A program made the translations under genes and the position numbers. Positions 9,286 through 18,449 of a DNA stretch of 64,000 nucleotides are shown in pieces (position 1 is the first letter of the stretch; each line of letters opens with the position of its first letter). Source of the DNA: Pedobacter punctiformis (GTDB taxonomy: Bacteria; Bacteroidota; Bacteroidia; Sphingobacteriales; Sphingobacteriaceae); NCBI RefSeq assembly GCF_027213715.1, contig NZ_JAPWGM010000004.1, positions 248,001 to 312,000 on the forward strand. The letters run 5' to 3'. Under the pieces are notes generated by a model that saw nothing but the letters and a program-made list of their open reading frames with translations, searched no databases and was not told the DNA's origin.

Positions 9286-9756
9286 TTAATGCGTTTTCGA
9301 TTCTGGAGTTGGTATCGTAAGAATTTCAATATTTGATCCATAGGCTTCTATTGCCCCAAATTTACCTTTCTCTCCATATTTCTTTATTGCATTTTTAGGG
9401 TCTAAAAGTATAATATATTCCGCATTTTCTACACCACCTGAACTCCCTGCTTCAATTTCATTTCCATTTACAATAAAGATTCTCTTTGAAACCGGCATTG
9501 GTTTCAGTAGTGTGTCGTTATATTTAAGATCTAAGTAAACAACATCTATTTTCGGAATATTTATTCCCGTTTCATAAAATGCTTTTCTAATAGTGTCTTG
9601 CTCTGGTTTAACATTTGATAAACTTTGATTAGAACCACTTTTAAGTGCGTATTTTGAATTAGCCATAGCAATTGAACATAACAAGATCATACTCATAAGG
9701 GTTAACAGTAATAGTTTATGGTTGACTCTGCTTACTGGTTTTTTTTGACTCAACAT
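9286..9756 (-). CDS. Truncated BlaR1-like paralogue: membrane helix plus TonB-plug-like tail
   Basis: The 156 residues align by eye with the C-terminal half of the neighbouring M56 protein, not with its protease half. The start MLSQKKPVSRVNHKLLLL parallels MLNQKKSAAWAKLKLLLA at residue 257 of that protein. Both then have one hydrophobic helix and a domain with a VNGNEI/INGEQI strand and a KKYGEKGKFGAIE / KKYGNKAKYGAVE block, resembling the TonB-plug-like tails of Bacteroidota M56 proteins. It lacks HExxH and the first three helices. It is either a small free-standing periplasmic paralogue or a remnant of a duplication. The intact frame and start codon argue that it is, or recently was, expressed. 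Confidence 0.7.
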   Translation of the reverse strand: MLSQKKPVSRVNHKLLLLTLMSMILLCSIAMANSKYALKSGSNQSLSNVKPEQDTIRKAFYETGINIPKIDVVYLDLKYNDTLLKPMPVSKRIFIVNGNEIEAGSSGGVENAEYIILLDPKNAIKKYGEKGKFGAIEAYGSNIEILTIPTPESKTH

Positions 9757-9788
9757 ATGTTTTTTATGTAATACAAGTAAAATAATCT

Positions 9789-9865
9789 AAGTTGAAAGCG
9801 AAATTATATCTGTTTCAGCTTATTTTGATAAAGAACTTTTTGAATGAAGGGTATGGTTTACGTGC
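9789..9865 (+). pseudogene. Relic of the rsmG 3' end
   Basis: About 77 bases resemble the 3' end of rsmG (9166-9249) on the same strand. The frame reads SAYFDKELFE then a stop, against SAYFEEDFFE in RsmG; the flanking GAAAGC(A)GAATTATATC and TGGTTTA(C/T)GTGC blocks match too. The copy has small indels and cannot encode a protein. Together with the truncated blaR1 paralogue it marks the second unit of a local tandem duplication with an offset of about 620 bp. Confidence 0.75.
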
Positions 9866-9911
9866 TTTTTATTATACGATACGCTTAATATAATCTAGTC
9901 GTAAACCATAC
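9851..9911. repeat. Perfect 12-bp inverted repeat around a 37-nt loop
   Basis: GTATGGTTTACG (9851-9862) and CGTAAACCATAC (9900-9911) are exact reverse complements. The repeat sits just downstream of the blaR1 stop (minus strand) and partly inside the rsmG relic. It may act as a transcript-end hairpin for the blaI-blaR1 operon, but the minus strand has no clean T-run after it. Confidence 0.6.
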
Positions 9912-9958
9912 TGCCTTTGTGTGATACCTCCATAAATCAGAGCGTCTTTATCCGATTT

Positions 9959-11386
9959 TTACACTGGTTCTTTTGGCGGTGGAGGCGGAGCAATCTTTGT
10001 AATTGTTTTTTTCACTTTAGAAGCTGGTTCCATTGGCGGAGGCGGTGGAGCAATTTTCATAAGTGGTTGTTTTGCATTAACTTTTGGTTCCATTGATGGT
10101 GGAGGCGGCGGAGCAATTTTCGTAAGTGGTTGTTTTGCTTTAACTTTTGGTTCCATTGGTGGTGGAGGTGGCATTTGTTTCAGAACTTTAACCTTTGGCC
10201 CAACCAGCTCAACAGCACCATATTTAGCTTTATTTCCATATTTTTTTACCGCATCATTTGCGTTTAATTCTATTTTCTTATCGAAATTTGCAGCGGCAAA
10301 GAAGTCGTTGTTGTCCTTGATTTGTTCTCCGTTAATAAGAATTAATCTTTTCTCGAAAGATGTCTGTTTTTTTGTTTTACCATTAACCGATACAGCTGTT
10401 GTAAATAATACAGATTTTTTCTCCAAATCTTGCATGGTTGTATACTTGATCTTGCTAGAATCCTGATGGCTTGATTTTAAGTCTTTTGGATACAGATCTA
10501 CCAAACCATAATCTTTTGTAAATGCCATTGTAGAAAGGCATAATATTCCTCCGGTAATTGGTAATGCTAAGAGCAGTTTAAGCTTGGCCCAGGCTGCTGA
10601 TTTTTTTTGATTTAACATACTGATTCTTCTTTTTAATATTGATGAACTAAATATTTGATTAGTGAGTGTGAGATTTTTAATTCCAGTTGAATTTTTAATC
10701 AGAAACATAGCATAATCGTACCTTTCTATGCCCTGACTAATCGTTTCTTCGTCTGCTAAATATTCGTGTATTAGCTTTATATCTCTTTTAATCAGGTAAG
10801 AAAATGGATTAAACCAGTTCATAATTTGAATCATTTCGAATAACAACACGTCTAAGCTATGTTTCTGCCTGATATGAACAAGTTCATGCTTAAGTATGGT
10901 ATTTCTCTCTGATAATTGTGGATCCATAAAAAGCAGGTTGAAGAACGAAAAAGCAACCTTAGAATCCTTTAAATCAAATAATTTCACTCCTTTTTCTAAT
11001 TGCACACATGGCAGTTTAAGCATACGGACAATTTTGAATAAGCCGAAGAATAATTTAAAGAGGAATGAAAGAGTAATTAAAGCATATGTTGTTATAAGAA
11101 TATGATCAAAAGTGAAAATGCCTGACTGATAAGTTTCAAAAAGGGAAGCGTCAATAAGCGCAGTTTCGGTAACTGATTTTGCGGGTACTGCACCAATCTG
11201 TCCGGTTACTAGAGTTCTTAAAAAACCTATTTGAAAAAATGGCAACAAGAAAGCCAGAACAGAACTGAAAATTAAAAAATATCTGTTTAATCTGTAAAAA
11301 GTTTCCTTGTGCAGGAATAATCTATAAAAACCATAAAACAGGATTAGATAGAGGTTTGCTTCGAGTAAATAATATAACCAGTTCAT
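9959..11386 (-). CDS. blaR1: BlaR1-type M56 antirepressor metallopeptidase with proline-repeat tail
   Basis: The 475-residue membrane protein is the sensor/antirepressor partner of BlaI. Helices at about 1-20, 33-55, 92-115 and 270-290 frame a cytoplasmic M56 zinc protease domain with H167-E168-x-x-H171 (KHELVHIRQKH) and the downstream HEYLADE glutamate. Instead of a penicillin-binding sensor it carries a small TonB-plug-like periplasmic domain (NGEQI...KKYGNKAKYGAVE) and then four PPPPP clusters. By family knowledge, a signal activates the protease, which leads to loss of BlaI repression; the signal is unknown, and antibiotic sensing is not supported by this sequence. Its ATG overlaps the blaI stop by 4 bp (ATGA), indicating coupling. 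Confidence 0.88.
   Translation of the reverse strand: MNWLYYLLEANLYLILFYGFYRLFLHKETFYRLNRYFLIFSSVLAFLLPFFQIGFLRTLVTGQIGAVPAKSVTETALIDASLFETYQSGIFTFDHILITTYALITLSFLFKLFFGLFKIVRMLKLPCVQLEKGVKLFDLKDSKVAFSFFNLLFMDPQLSERNTILKHELVHIRQKHSLDVLLFEMIQIMNWFNPFSYLIKRDIKLIHEYLADEETISQGIERYDYAMFLIKNSTGIKNLTLTNQIFSSSILKRRISMLNQKKSAAWAKLKLLLALPITGGILCLSTMAFTKDYGLVDLYPKDLKSSHQDSSKIKYTTMQDLEKKSVLFTTAVSVNGKTKKQTSFEKRLILINGEQIKDNNDFFAAANFDKKIELNANDAVKKYGNKAKYGAVELVGPKVKVLKQMPPPPPMEPKVKAKQPLTKIAPPPPPSMEPKVNAKQPLMKIAPPPPPMEPASKVKKTITKIAPPPPPKEPV
9962..10176 (-). repeat. Tandem ~60-bp repeat encoding PPPPP-MEPK units
   Basis: The 3' end of the M56 gene contains four proline clusters separated by near-identical spacers (MEPKVKAKQPLTKIA, MEPKVNAKQPLMKIA, MEPASKVKKTITKIA). 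The period is about 20 residues. The arrangement resembles a Pro/Lys-rich periplasmic spacer as in TonB. Repeat number could vary by slippage. Confidence 0.8.
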
Positions 11387-11757
11387 AACTTATTTTTTTT
11401 AAGTTGCTCTGCCAGTTGAATAATTTCATCTAATTCATTTTTGCTTAAATTTTTCTCCTTAACCAGAAATGAGACTAAACTTTCGTAAGAGTTTTCAAAA
11501 TAATTATTCATCACTTTGTTGAAAGCAAAGTGCTTATAATCAGATTCTTTTATAACAGGGAAGTAGATATGCGTATTTCCAATTGCTTTATGATCAATAA
11601 AACCTTTGCCTTCTAAAACCCTGATTACAGTTGAAACCGTATTGTATGCAGGTTTTGGTTCAGGCATTTTTTCAATTACATCTTTTACTAAGGCTTCACC
11701 CAGCTCCCAAAGGATGAGCATAATTTGTTCTTCTGCTTTTGTGAGTTCTTTTATCAT
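11383..11757 (-). CDS. blaI: BlaI/MecI-family winged-helix repressor
   Basis: The 124 residues fit the BlaI/MecI/CopY family in length and layout. An N-terminal winged-helix domain begins LTKAEEQIMLILWELGEALVK in pieces, with a recognition-helix region PAYNTVSTVIRVLEGKGF and a wing around DHKAIGNTHIYFPV; a helical dimerisation tail follows with the protease-sensitive region expected near its middle. It should bind as a dimer to the three palindromes directly upstream (11761-11830) and so repress its own operon with blaR1. Whether other genes are in the regulon cannot be told from this window. Confidence 0.92.
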   Translation of the reverse strand: MIKELTKAEEQIMLILWELGEALVKDVIEKMPEPKPAYNTVSTVIRVLEGKGFIDHKAIGNTHIYFPVIKESDYKHFAFNKVMNNYFENSYESLVSFLVKEKNLSKNELDEIIQLAEQLKKNKL

Positions 11758-11760
11758 GTT

Positions 11761-11830
11761 AACTATTTTTATAGTTTGCTTAATATGAAGTTACTACTAT
11801 TTTTATAGTTTTAAAACTATTTTTGTAGTT
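11761..11830 (-). promoter_or_regulatory. Three-copy palindromic operator upstream of blaI
   Basis: Three near-identical 16-bp palindromes lie just before the blaI start: AACTATTTTTATAGTT (11761-11776), TACTATTTTTATAGTT (11795-11810) and AACTATTTTTGTAGTT (11815-11830). The arms AACTAT/ATAGTT flank a T4 spacer. Copies two and three start 20 bp apart, so dimers would lie on nearly the same DNA face. Autoregulation by BlaI is inferred from position and symmetry. Confidence 0.78.
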
Positions 11831-11884
11831 TAATTTTAACTATCTGATTATTAGTGTATTATTTTTTATCTAAATCCTTTTTTA

Positions 11885-11913
11885 CAAAAAAAGACCTGCC
11901 GATGGGCAGGTCT
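11885..11913 (-). terminator. Intrinsic terminator of the M28 peptidase gene
   Basis: On the minus strand GACCTGCC-CATC-GGCAGGTC forms an 8-bp stem followed by seven T residues. It lies about 40 bp beyond the peptidase stop codon. Confidence 0.85.
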
Positions 11914-11953
11914 GTAATTATAATTTGTGTTGGACCAGCTGGAAATGATGGTG

Positions 11954-12898
11954 TTAATTTTTCATTATTGTTTTGTTTTTCAGTGATAGCTGTAATCCTG
12001 TTTGGCGATCAATGTTTTTTGCAACCTCCAAAATAGCATTTGCCGCATCATTAAAAAATGATTGTGTAATGGTTTCATATTTATCGGTAGATTGATGATA
12101 ATCTTTATGATCTTCAACACCAAAATACAGAAATGGAATATTTTTTGAATTAAAAGCACCCTGATCGCTTTGATTTGTCCAGTCTTCGTGGCCTGATTTG
12201 GGATCATCATGTCCCAGCAAAACTTTTATTTTAGGGTTATTGTTGACCACATATTTTTTAAGCTCAGGATATTTAAATGTTCCGCATACATATAATTCAG
12301 CCTTATCACTGTGGCTAATCATATCCATATTTAAATTTACACTAATGGTATTGATAGGCACGGGAGGGTTGGAAACAAAGGCTTTAGCACCTTGTAAACC
12401 TACTTCTTCAGCATCAAAAGCGGCAAAAATAATGGTGTTATTGGGTTTGTTTTTAGAAAAATAAGCTGCAATTTTTAATAAGCCAGCCACACCAGAAGCG
12501 TTATCATCGGCACCATTAAATATAACATCTTTTACAACGCCCAAATGGTCATAATGCGCAGAAATTACGATAACGTTATTGCTTTTACCCGGAATATAAC
12601 CAACTACATTTGTGCCGTTTAAGTTTACTCCTTTGGATTTAAATGTAAATTCCTGGGCATAATTTACATTTGCGGGGTAAGATTTTAAACCTAATTTAAT
12701 AAATCTGTCAATAATATAAGCCCTGGCCATCTCGGCACCTTTAGTTCCATTTTTTCTGCCCTGATACGCATCAGAAGAAAGTACCTGTACATCTTTCAAC
12801 AGTTGATTATCTAAATTTTGAGCTGTTCCGCTTTGGTTTTTAACGGATGAACAGCAGCTTAACATAACTGCTAAAGGAATAATATACAGGATTTTCAT
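11954..12898 (-). CDS. M28-family zinc aminopeptidase, lipoprotein
   Basis: The 314-residue protein starts with a lipoprotein signal (AVMLSCCSS). The M28 metal ligands are visible in order: HYDHLG, NGADDNASGV (bridging Asp), FDAEEVGLQG (catalytic and ligand Glu), LNMDMIS (Asp) and a final His in KDYHQSTDKYE. The family removes N-terminal amino acids or acts on small peptides with two zinc ions. It is probably attached to the envelope facing the periplasm or cell surface and used in peptide scavenging. It is a single gene with its own terminator; no operon partner is evident. Confidence 0.92.
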   Translation of the reverse strand: MKILYIIPLAVMLSCCSSVKNQSGTAQNLDNQLLKDVQVLSSDAYQGRKNGTKGAEMARAYIIDRFIKLGLKSYPANVNYAQEFTFKSKGVNLNGTNVVGYIPGKSNNVIVISAHYDHLGVVKDVIFNGADDNASGVAGLLKIAAYFSKNKPNNTIIFAAFDAEEVGLQGAKAFVSNPPVPINTISVNLNMDMISHSDKAELYVCGTFKYPELKKYVVNNNPKIKVLLGHDDPKSGHEDWTNQSDQGAFNSKNIPFLYFGVEDHKDYHQSTDKYETITQSFFNDAANAILEVAKNIDRQTGLQLSLKNKTIMKN

Positions 12899-13023
12899 TT
12901 TATATTGATTTGTGTCTAAAGATATTAATTATTAGATTATTGTAAGAAAAACGATGTTTCTTGTATGGTATTGCATATTTAAACCTGATGGTTATTAAAT
13001 ACGACGACTTAGTCTGCGCAGCA

Positions 13024-13611
13024 TTATTTTACCGTTCCTTCAAACTTAATTCTTTTGTCTTTAATGTTAACCAGCTCATCTAATTCATACACATTTCTAT
13101 AACCATATCCATAAAGGTTAATGTATGTTGGGATATTAAGGGCAAGCATAATGGGTTTTCGGTTTGATAGTATCTGGGTTTCGACCTGAGGTTTAACATC
13201 TGCTATTTTGGAAGCAAAGTCTATCTGATCACCTTCAAAATTGTTATTGCAATAAATTAATATTTTGGTATTTACATCAGGAATGAGCCGGTTAAGGTTC
13301 TGTTGTGTAAAATCTGTAAAACTTAATGATATTGCACCTTTTAAATGCTTTCGGTTGTATCTGAATGTAGAACGGGCATCTAAAATAATTACATTTTTCT
13401 CCTTACTCATCTTCAGAAATGTATTTAAATTGATTAAGCGTTGTTTCCTGTGGTTTTCTACTTCTGTAACCAGGTTTTTAAAATCGTCATAATTAACCAG
13501 GGCTTTTTTATACTCCTGATGTTTGGCTGTATTATTATGTTCCTGCGCAAAGGAGAATTTGGTACACACAATTAAAACTGCTAGAAGGAGGTATTTAAAA
13601 TTATTTTTCAT
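13024..13611 (-). CDS. Secreted rhodanese-domain protein
   Basis: I place the start at 13611, giving MKNNFKYLLLAVLIV, a good signal peptide ending SFAQ; an in-frame start 19 codons earlier would bury it. The 195-residue product has one rhodanese domain: VIILDARSTFRYNRKHLKGA is the conserved CH2A-like opening and IYCNNNFEGD the active-site loop with its single cysteine. Rhodanese domains handle sulfane sulfur or act as binding modules. The periplasmic location and lack of partner genes leave its role open. Confidence 0.82.
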   Translation of the reverse strand: MKNNFKYLLLAVLIVCTKFSFAQEHNNTAKHQEYKKALVNYDDFKNLVTEVENHRKQRLINLNTFLKMSKEKNVIILDARSTFRYNRKHLKGAISLSFTDFTQQNLNRLIPDVNTKILIYCNNNFEGDQIDFASKIADVKPQVETQILSNRKPIMLALNIPTYINLYGYGYRNVYELDELVNIKDKRIKFEGTVK

Positions 13612-13695
13612 TCCAAAATACTTATAATGTTGATGGCTAGGTTTAAAGTTAACAATAATTCGGGCCAAGTCCGGGGTTTTGATGAATAAGAATCT

Positions 13696-16600
13696 TTAGG
13701 CGGCTACTTCTCTTAAGTCTACGGCTACAACTCTTGAAACACCTTGTTCTACCATGGTTACACCATAAATAATATCCGTACTGGCAATGGTTCGTTTGTT
13801 ATGAGAAACAATAATGAACTGTGACTGATCTGAAAATTTCCGGATAATATTATTGAATTTATCAATATTGGTATCGTCCAATGGCGCATCAACCTCATCA
13901 AAAATACAGAAAGGTGCAGGTTTTAAAAGATATAGAGAAAACAGCAGGGCAGTAGCCGTTAATGTTTTTTCTCCACCAGATAATTGGTTGATAGACAGGG
14001 GCCTTTTACCCTTCGGACGGGCAATAATATCAATATCGGCCTCCAGTGGATTAGCCGTGTCTGATAAAATTAAATCGCAACTGTCTTCATCATTAAATAA
14101 AGAGCGGAAAACCACAATAAAATGCTCTCTTGCCTGCGTAAAGGCTTGCATAAACTTCTCTTTCGCAGTGTCGTCAATTTCTTTAATGGTTTGCAAAAGA
14201 TCAGTTTTAGCTGCAATAAGGTCCTTTTTTTGATTTTGAATAAAGGTGTAACGTTCATCCATTTCCTTGTAAGCTTCCATAGCCATAGAATTAATGGCAC
14301 CAAACTCATCCAGTTGGCGTTTCATTTTCTCTACTTTTTGGCGAAGATCAAATTCACTTTCTGTTACTTCGGTTTCTGTTTCTAAAAGATCATTAATATC
14401 AATATTAAATTCAACAGCAAGCCGTTCTTTTAAGGCATTTAAATCAATTTTTAATGCATTCTTTTTGTCCTTTAGCTCGGTTAACAGAAAATCTGTTTCT
14501 TCTCTGTTTTTACGCAGACTAGTCAGGTTGTTTTCAACCTCATTGATATTGCCCTTACTTTCAAAATATTCTTTTTCAGCTTCGGCTAAACCCTTTTCCA
14601 TTTCTTCACGCTGCTGATACATTTCTAATAGTGTATCGTCATTTAAATCGGTATGTTGCAGTGTTTTAGTGATTTCAGCTAAGGTTTCCTGTAAATCCTT
14701 TTCGTTTTGCTCAATGCGTTTATTTAATGCTTCTTCCTGTACAAAACGATAGTCTAAATCCTTTTCAAGACTTGTAAGCTTATTTTGTTGCTGATGGAAA
14801 CGAATATTATCCTGATTATATTTTCCAGCTGATTCATTAACCTGATCGGCAATTTCCTGGTAATTAATTTGTTGTTCCTGTAAATTAATGTGCGCTTCCT
14901 GTTGATTCTTTTGTAAAGTAACTAAGGCCGGAAGTTTTTCAGAAAGCCCCTTTTCTATAGAAATAATCTTTTGTGCAATATCTGCTTTACGGTTTTCGCT
15001 CGTGGTAATAAACTCATGATACTGGTCGCGGCGGGTTTGTACCGAAATGTATTCGTTATTTAACTTGTTTAATTCCTGTTGTAAGGTGTTGATCTGGTTG
15101 AGTTTAGATGCTTCCTTAAGGTTGAAAATGTTATTTGTTTCTGCTGAAATAACGGTATTAAATTGATTAATTTGTGTTTCAGCTGTTTTTATTTCTTTTG
15201 CTAAGTTTTCTAAATTTTTAGCACGACCGATTCTTTTACCTTCAAATAAACCAACTGAACCGCCTGCCAATGTGAATTTAGTTTGGGCGTACTTACCATT
15301 TTTAGCTAAAATAGTTAAACTTGCTGTTGGGTTTTGCTTAAATAACAGTTCCTGCTCACCCGTAACGATGTATACATTTTGAAGAAGCAAATTACAAAGA
15401 TGCTGATACTTTTTATCTACTTCGATTACCTGCAAAGCTGAAATTAATCCTTCGTGATCGCTGATTGAAGGATTTTTATCCGGGACGTTTTCCAGAATGA
15501 AAAAGTTTGCCCGGCCACGGCTGGCATCAGTTAGCAAATTGATGGCCTGGACGGCATCTGCATATTTCTCCACCACATAATGGTTCATTACGGGTTCGAG
15601 ATAGTTCTCAATCGCAATGCGGTAATCTTCATTACAAAATAAAATATCAGAAAGAAGCAGGGCACTTTTTGCAAAAGCATTATTCTTTTTTAAGAAGCGA
15701 ATCGACTCTGGAAAGCCCTCTAAACTATCTACAAGAGATTTCGTCAGATTATATTCGTTTTGTTTTGCATCTTTTTTACGGTTTTCAGCATTAAGTTTTT
15801 CTTTGTTGGAACTTAGATTGATTTCTGCATCAGCTAACTTTGTTTTTAGTATTTCCTCTGCTTCTGTGTATTGTTTAATGCTGCTTTGCTTTTCTCTAAC
15901 CTGAATGTCGAGCTCGGCCAAAGCATGGTCAAAAGCTTTTAACTCTAAACTTTTAATTTCTGTATCGTCCACATTTCTATTGGTTTCCTGTACCAAAGCA
16001 TCTTTTTGGATGTTTAAAATATCAATTTCCTTTTGCGATTGATAGACTTGATTTTGAAGATCATTAACAGATTTAACCAGGTTATCTGTCCTGTTTTTTT
16101 CAGTTTGCTGTTGCTCCCTTAAAGTATCCAGGGTTTGTTTTAACAGTTTTAAATCAGATTCAAGGCGATTAAAAACTTCTGTTTCAGTGAGCACTTCTTC
16201 ATTTAAGCGCTTAATGTTATATTTAATATGGTTAACCTGGTTTTTGTCCTTCTCCAGTTCACCGGATAAGCGGTTTTCTTTCTCCTGCAGAAAACGCATT
16301 TGCTCATTTTTAACTTTCTTTTCGCTTTCGTAAGCACGAATTTTAGAAACAAATTCGTTTGTAGCTCTTTGTTGAACAGAAAGATTCTTTTCCTGGTTGA
16401 TGCTGCCCAGTTTAAGTTTTTGTAATTCGGCTTCGCCGGTATCAATTTTAGTGCTTAACTCCGTTCTGTTTACCTGTTGGGCTTGTTCCTGACTTTCTAA
16501 AGCATTTAAATCGGTACGAAAGAAAGCAATACGATGCGTGGCCAGCTGAACACTTACTTCGCGGTATTGCTCTTTTAATTTATAATAGCGTTCTGCTTTT

Positions 16601-17229
16601 TTAGCCTGATTTTCTAAAGTTTTAAGGTTCTTTTCGATTTCAAAAAGTAAATCTTCCACACGCTCTAAATCGGCCTCAGTGTCTTTTAACTTATTGAAAG
16701 TCTGTTTTTTGCGGAGTTTGTATTTGGAAATTCCGGATGCTTCTTCAAATAGGGAGCGGCGTGAATTTTCTTTATTGGAAATAATTTCATCAACCATTTT
16801 TAACTCAATGATCGAATAACTGTCAGAGCCGATGCCTGTATCCAGAAATAAATCGGTAATGTCTTTTAAACGACACTGAACGTCATTTAAGCGATACTCA
16901 CTGTCGCCGTTTCGGTATAATTTACGGGTAATGGTAACCTGCGAATAGGCGGTAGGCAGTATGTTTTTGGTATTATCAAAACTTAAAGAGACCTCAGCAA
17001 GCTGAGCCTGTTTTCTATTTTTGGTGCCATTAAAGATGATGTTTTCCATCTTTTCGGATCGCAGTGCCCGTGTGCTTTGTTCGCCCAAAACCCAGCGCAT
17101 GGCATCAATGACATTAGATTTTCCACAGCCATTAGGTCCAACAATAGCCGTAACACCCTCGTTAAAGTTAATGGTAACTTTATCGCCAAAACTTTTAAAA
17201 CCTTTAATTTCTAACCGGGTGAGTTGCAT
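13696..17229 (-). CDS. smc: Chromosome segregation ATPase SMC
   Basis: The 1177 residues have the complete SMC layout: N-terminal Walker A GPNGCGKS (residues 31-38), a first long coiled coil (about 170-500), a hinge (about 505-670, containing GFPESIRFL and TLAGGSVGLFEGK), a returning coiled coil, then signature LSGGEKTLTATAL and Walker B FCIFDEVDAPLDD. The protein dimerises at the hinge and with ScpA/ScpB organises and segregates the chromosome. scpAB are not in this window. The gene stands alone on the minus strand, divergent from the aldo/keto reductase. Confidence 0.97.
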   Translation of the reverse strand: MQLTRLEIKGFKSFGDKVTINFNEGVTAIVGPNGCGKSNVIDAMRWVLGEQSTRALRSEKMENIIFNGTKNRKQAQLAEVSLSFDNTKNILPTAYSQVTITRKLYRNGDSEYRLNDVQCRLKDITDLFLDTGIGSDSYSIIELKMVDEIISNKENSRRSLFEEASGISKYKLRKKQTFNKLKDTEADLERVEDLLFEIEKNLKTLENQAKKAERYYKLKEQYREVSVQLATHRIAFFRTDLNALESQEQAQQVNRTELSTKIDTGEAELQKLKLGSINQEKNLSVQQRATNEFVSKIRAYESEKKVKNEQMRFLQEKENRLSGELEKDKNQVNHIKYNIKRLNEEVLTETEVFNRLESDLKLLKQTLDTLREQQQTEKNRTDNLVKSVNDLQNQVYQSQKEIDILNIQKDALVQETNRNVDDTEIKSLELKAFDHALAELDIQVREKQSSIKQYTEAEEILKTKLADAEINLSSNKEKLNAENRKKDAKQNEYNLTKSLVDSLEGFPESIRFLKKNNAFAKSALLLSDILFCNEDYRIAIENYLEPVMNHYVVEKYADAVQAINLLTDASRGRANFFILENVPDKNPSISDHEGLISALQVIEVDKKYQHLCNLLLQNVYIVTGEQELLFKQNPTASLTILAKNGKYAQTKFTLAGGSVGLFEGKRIGRAKNLENLAKEIKTAETQINQFNTVISAETNNIFNLKEASKLNQINTLQQELNKLNNEYISVQTRRDQYHEFITTSENRKADIAQKIISIEKGLSEKLPALVTLQKNQQEAHINLQEQQINYQEIADQVNESAGKYNQDNIRFHQQQNKLTSLEKDLDYRFVQEEALNKRIEQNEKDLQETLAEITKTLQHTDLNDDTLLEMYQQREEMEKGLAEAEKEYFESKGNINEVENNLTSLRKNREETDFLLTELKDKKNALKIDLNALKERLAVEFNIDINDLLETETEVTESEFDLRQKVEKMKRQLDEFGAINSMAMEAYKEMDERYTFIQNQKKDLIAAKTDLLQTIKEIDDTAKEKFMQAFTQAREHFIVVFRSLFNDEDSCDLILSDTANPLEADIDIIARPKGKRPLSINQLSGGEKTLTATALLFSLYLLKPAPFCIFDEVDAPLDDTNIDKFNNIIRKFSDQSQFIIVSHNKRTIASTDIIYGVTMVEQGVSRVVAVDLREVAA

Positions 17230-17459
17230 TTACGTGATCCTTGGAACAGGAACTCAATAATAAGGATAAAATTTTAAAAATTAGCCTCAAAATCATAAAG
17301 AATTTAGCATATGAATTGTTGATTTTCTTTTAAAATAAACAATTCAATAACATGTTTGTCATTTGTAAAATATCCAATAACTAAAACTTTCTGTAAACTT
17401 TAATGGTAATATTGGATAATTATTTTTGTCAATTAATTAAAATTTAAACATTCAATTAT

Positions 17460-18443
17460 ATGGAATACAGAAGATTAGGTAAATCTGGTTTGCAGGTAAG
17501 TGCTTTGTCGTTAGGAAGTTGGTTAACTTTTGGTGCACAAATCAGCGATAAGGTTGCCGATGAACTGATGGGAATTGCTTATGATGCGGGGGTAAACTTT
17601 TTTGATAATGCCGAAGGCTACGCAGAGGGTAAATCAGAAATTGTGATGGGTAAAATCCTTAAATCTAAAGGTTGGGAAAGGGAATCTTTCGTGGTATCGA
17701 GCAAAGTATTTTTTGGAACAGAAAACAAGGGCCCAAACCAAATGGGCTTATCACGCAAACATGTTGTAGAAGCCTGTAATGCAGCTTTAAAACGCTTGCA
17801 GGTTGATTATCTGGATTTATATTTTTGCCACAGACCAGATAAAAGTACACCTATTGAAGAAACGGTTTTAGCCATGAATACTTTATTGCAGCAAGGTAAA
17901 ATTTTGTATTGGGGTACATCTGAATGGAGTGCGGCAGAAATTACCGAAGCCATTGCAGTTGCAAAAGATTACCGTTTAATTGGCCCAACAATGGAGCAGC
18001 CTCAATATAACCTCTTTGAACGTAAAAAATTAGAAGATGATTTTTTGTTGCTTTTCCGTGATCATGGATTGGGTACCACCATTTGGTCTCCATTAGCATC
18101 TGGCTTATTATCAGGTAAATATACTAAAGGAGATGTGAAAGATACCCGTTTAGCTGATGCAAAACTGGGCTGGCTAAAAGACAATGTTTTACAGGCCGAC
18201 CGGTTAAAAAAAGTAGAAAAACTACAAAAAGTGGCTGATAAACTAAATGTTTCTCTGGCTAAATTCTCTTTGGCCTGGTGCCTTAAAAATCCAAATGTAA
18301 GTACTGTTATTTTAGGTGCCTCAAAAGGGGAGCAGTTGAAAGAAAATTTAACGGCTTTAGAAGTTGTGCCTTTGCTTACCGATAAAATAATGGAACAGGT
18401 GGAAGAAATTATGGGTACAAAACCTAAACTTCCTCAATTTTAA
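17460..18443 (+). CDS. Aldo/keto reductase, Kv-beta-like
   Basis: The 327-residue protein is a TIM-barrel NADPH-dependent oxidoreductase. The catalytic tetrad is D49, Y54, K82 and H124 ([20 protein letters not shown]). The C-terminal cofactor block includes [17 protein letters not shown]. Length and motifs ([25 protein letters not shown]) fit the AKR6/YghZ-like subgroup, which reduces aldehydes and related carbonyls. A physiological substrate cannot be assigned. It is monocistronic and followed by a large inverted repeat. Confidence 0.93.
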   Translation: MEYRRLGKSGLQVSALSLGSWLTFGAQISDKVADELMGIAYDAGVNFFDNAEGYAEGKSEIVMGKILKSKGWERESFVVSSKVFFGTENKGPNQMGLSRKHVVEACNAALKRLQVDYLDLYFCHRPDKSTPIEETVLAMNTLLQQGKILYWGTSEWSAAEITEAIAVAKDYRLIGPTMEQPQYNLFERKKLEDDFLLLFRDHGLGTTIWSPLASGLLSGKYTKGDVKDTRLADAKLGWLKDNVLQADRLKKVEKLQKVADKLNVSLAKFSLAWCLKNPNVSTVILGASKGEQLKENLTALEVVPLLTDKIMEQVEEIMGTKPKLPQF

Positions 18444-18449
18444 ATTTAA

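Noticed and set aside
14122..14617. Open frames on the plus strand opposite smc
   Set aside because: They are antisense shadows of the smc coiled coil and have no independent start context.
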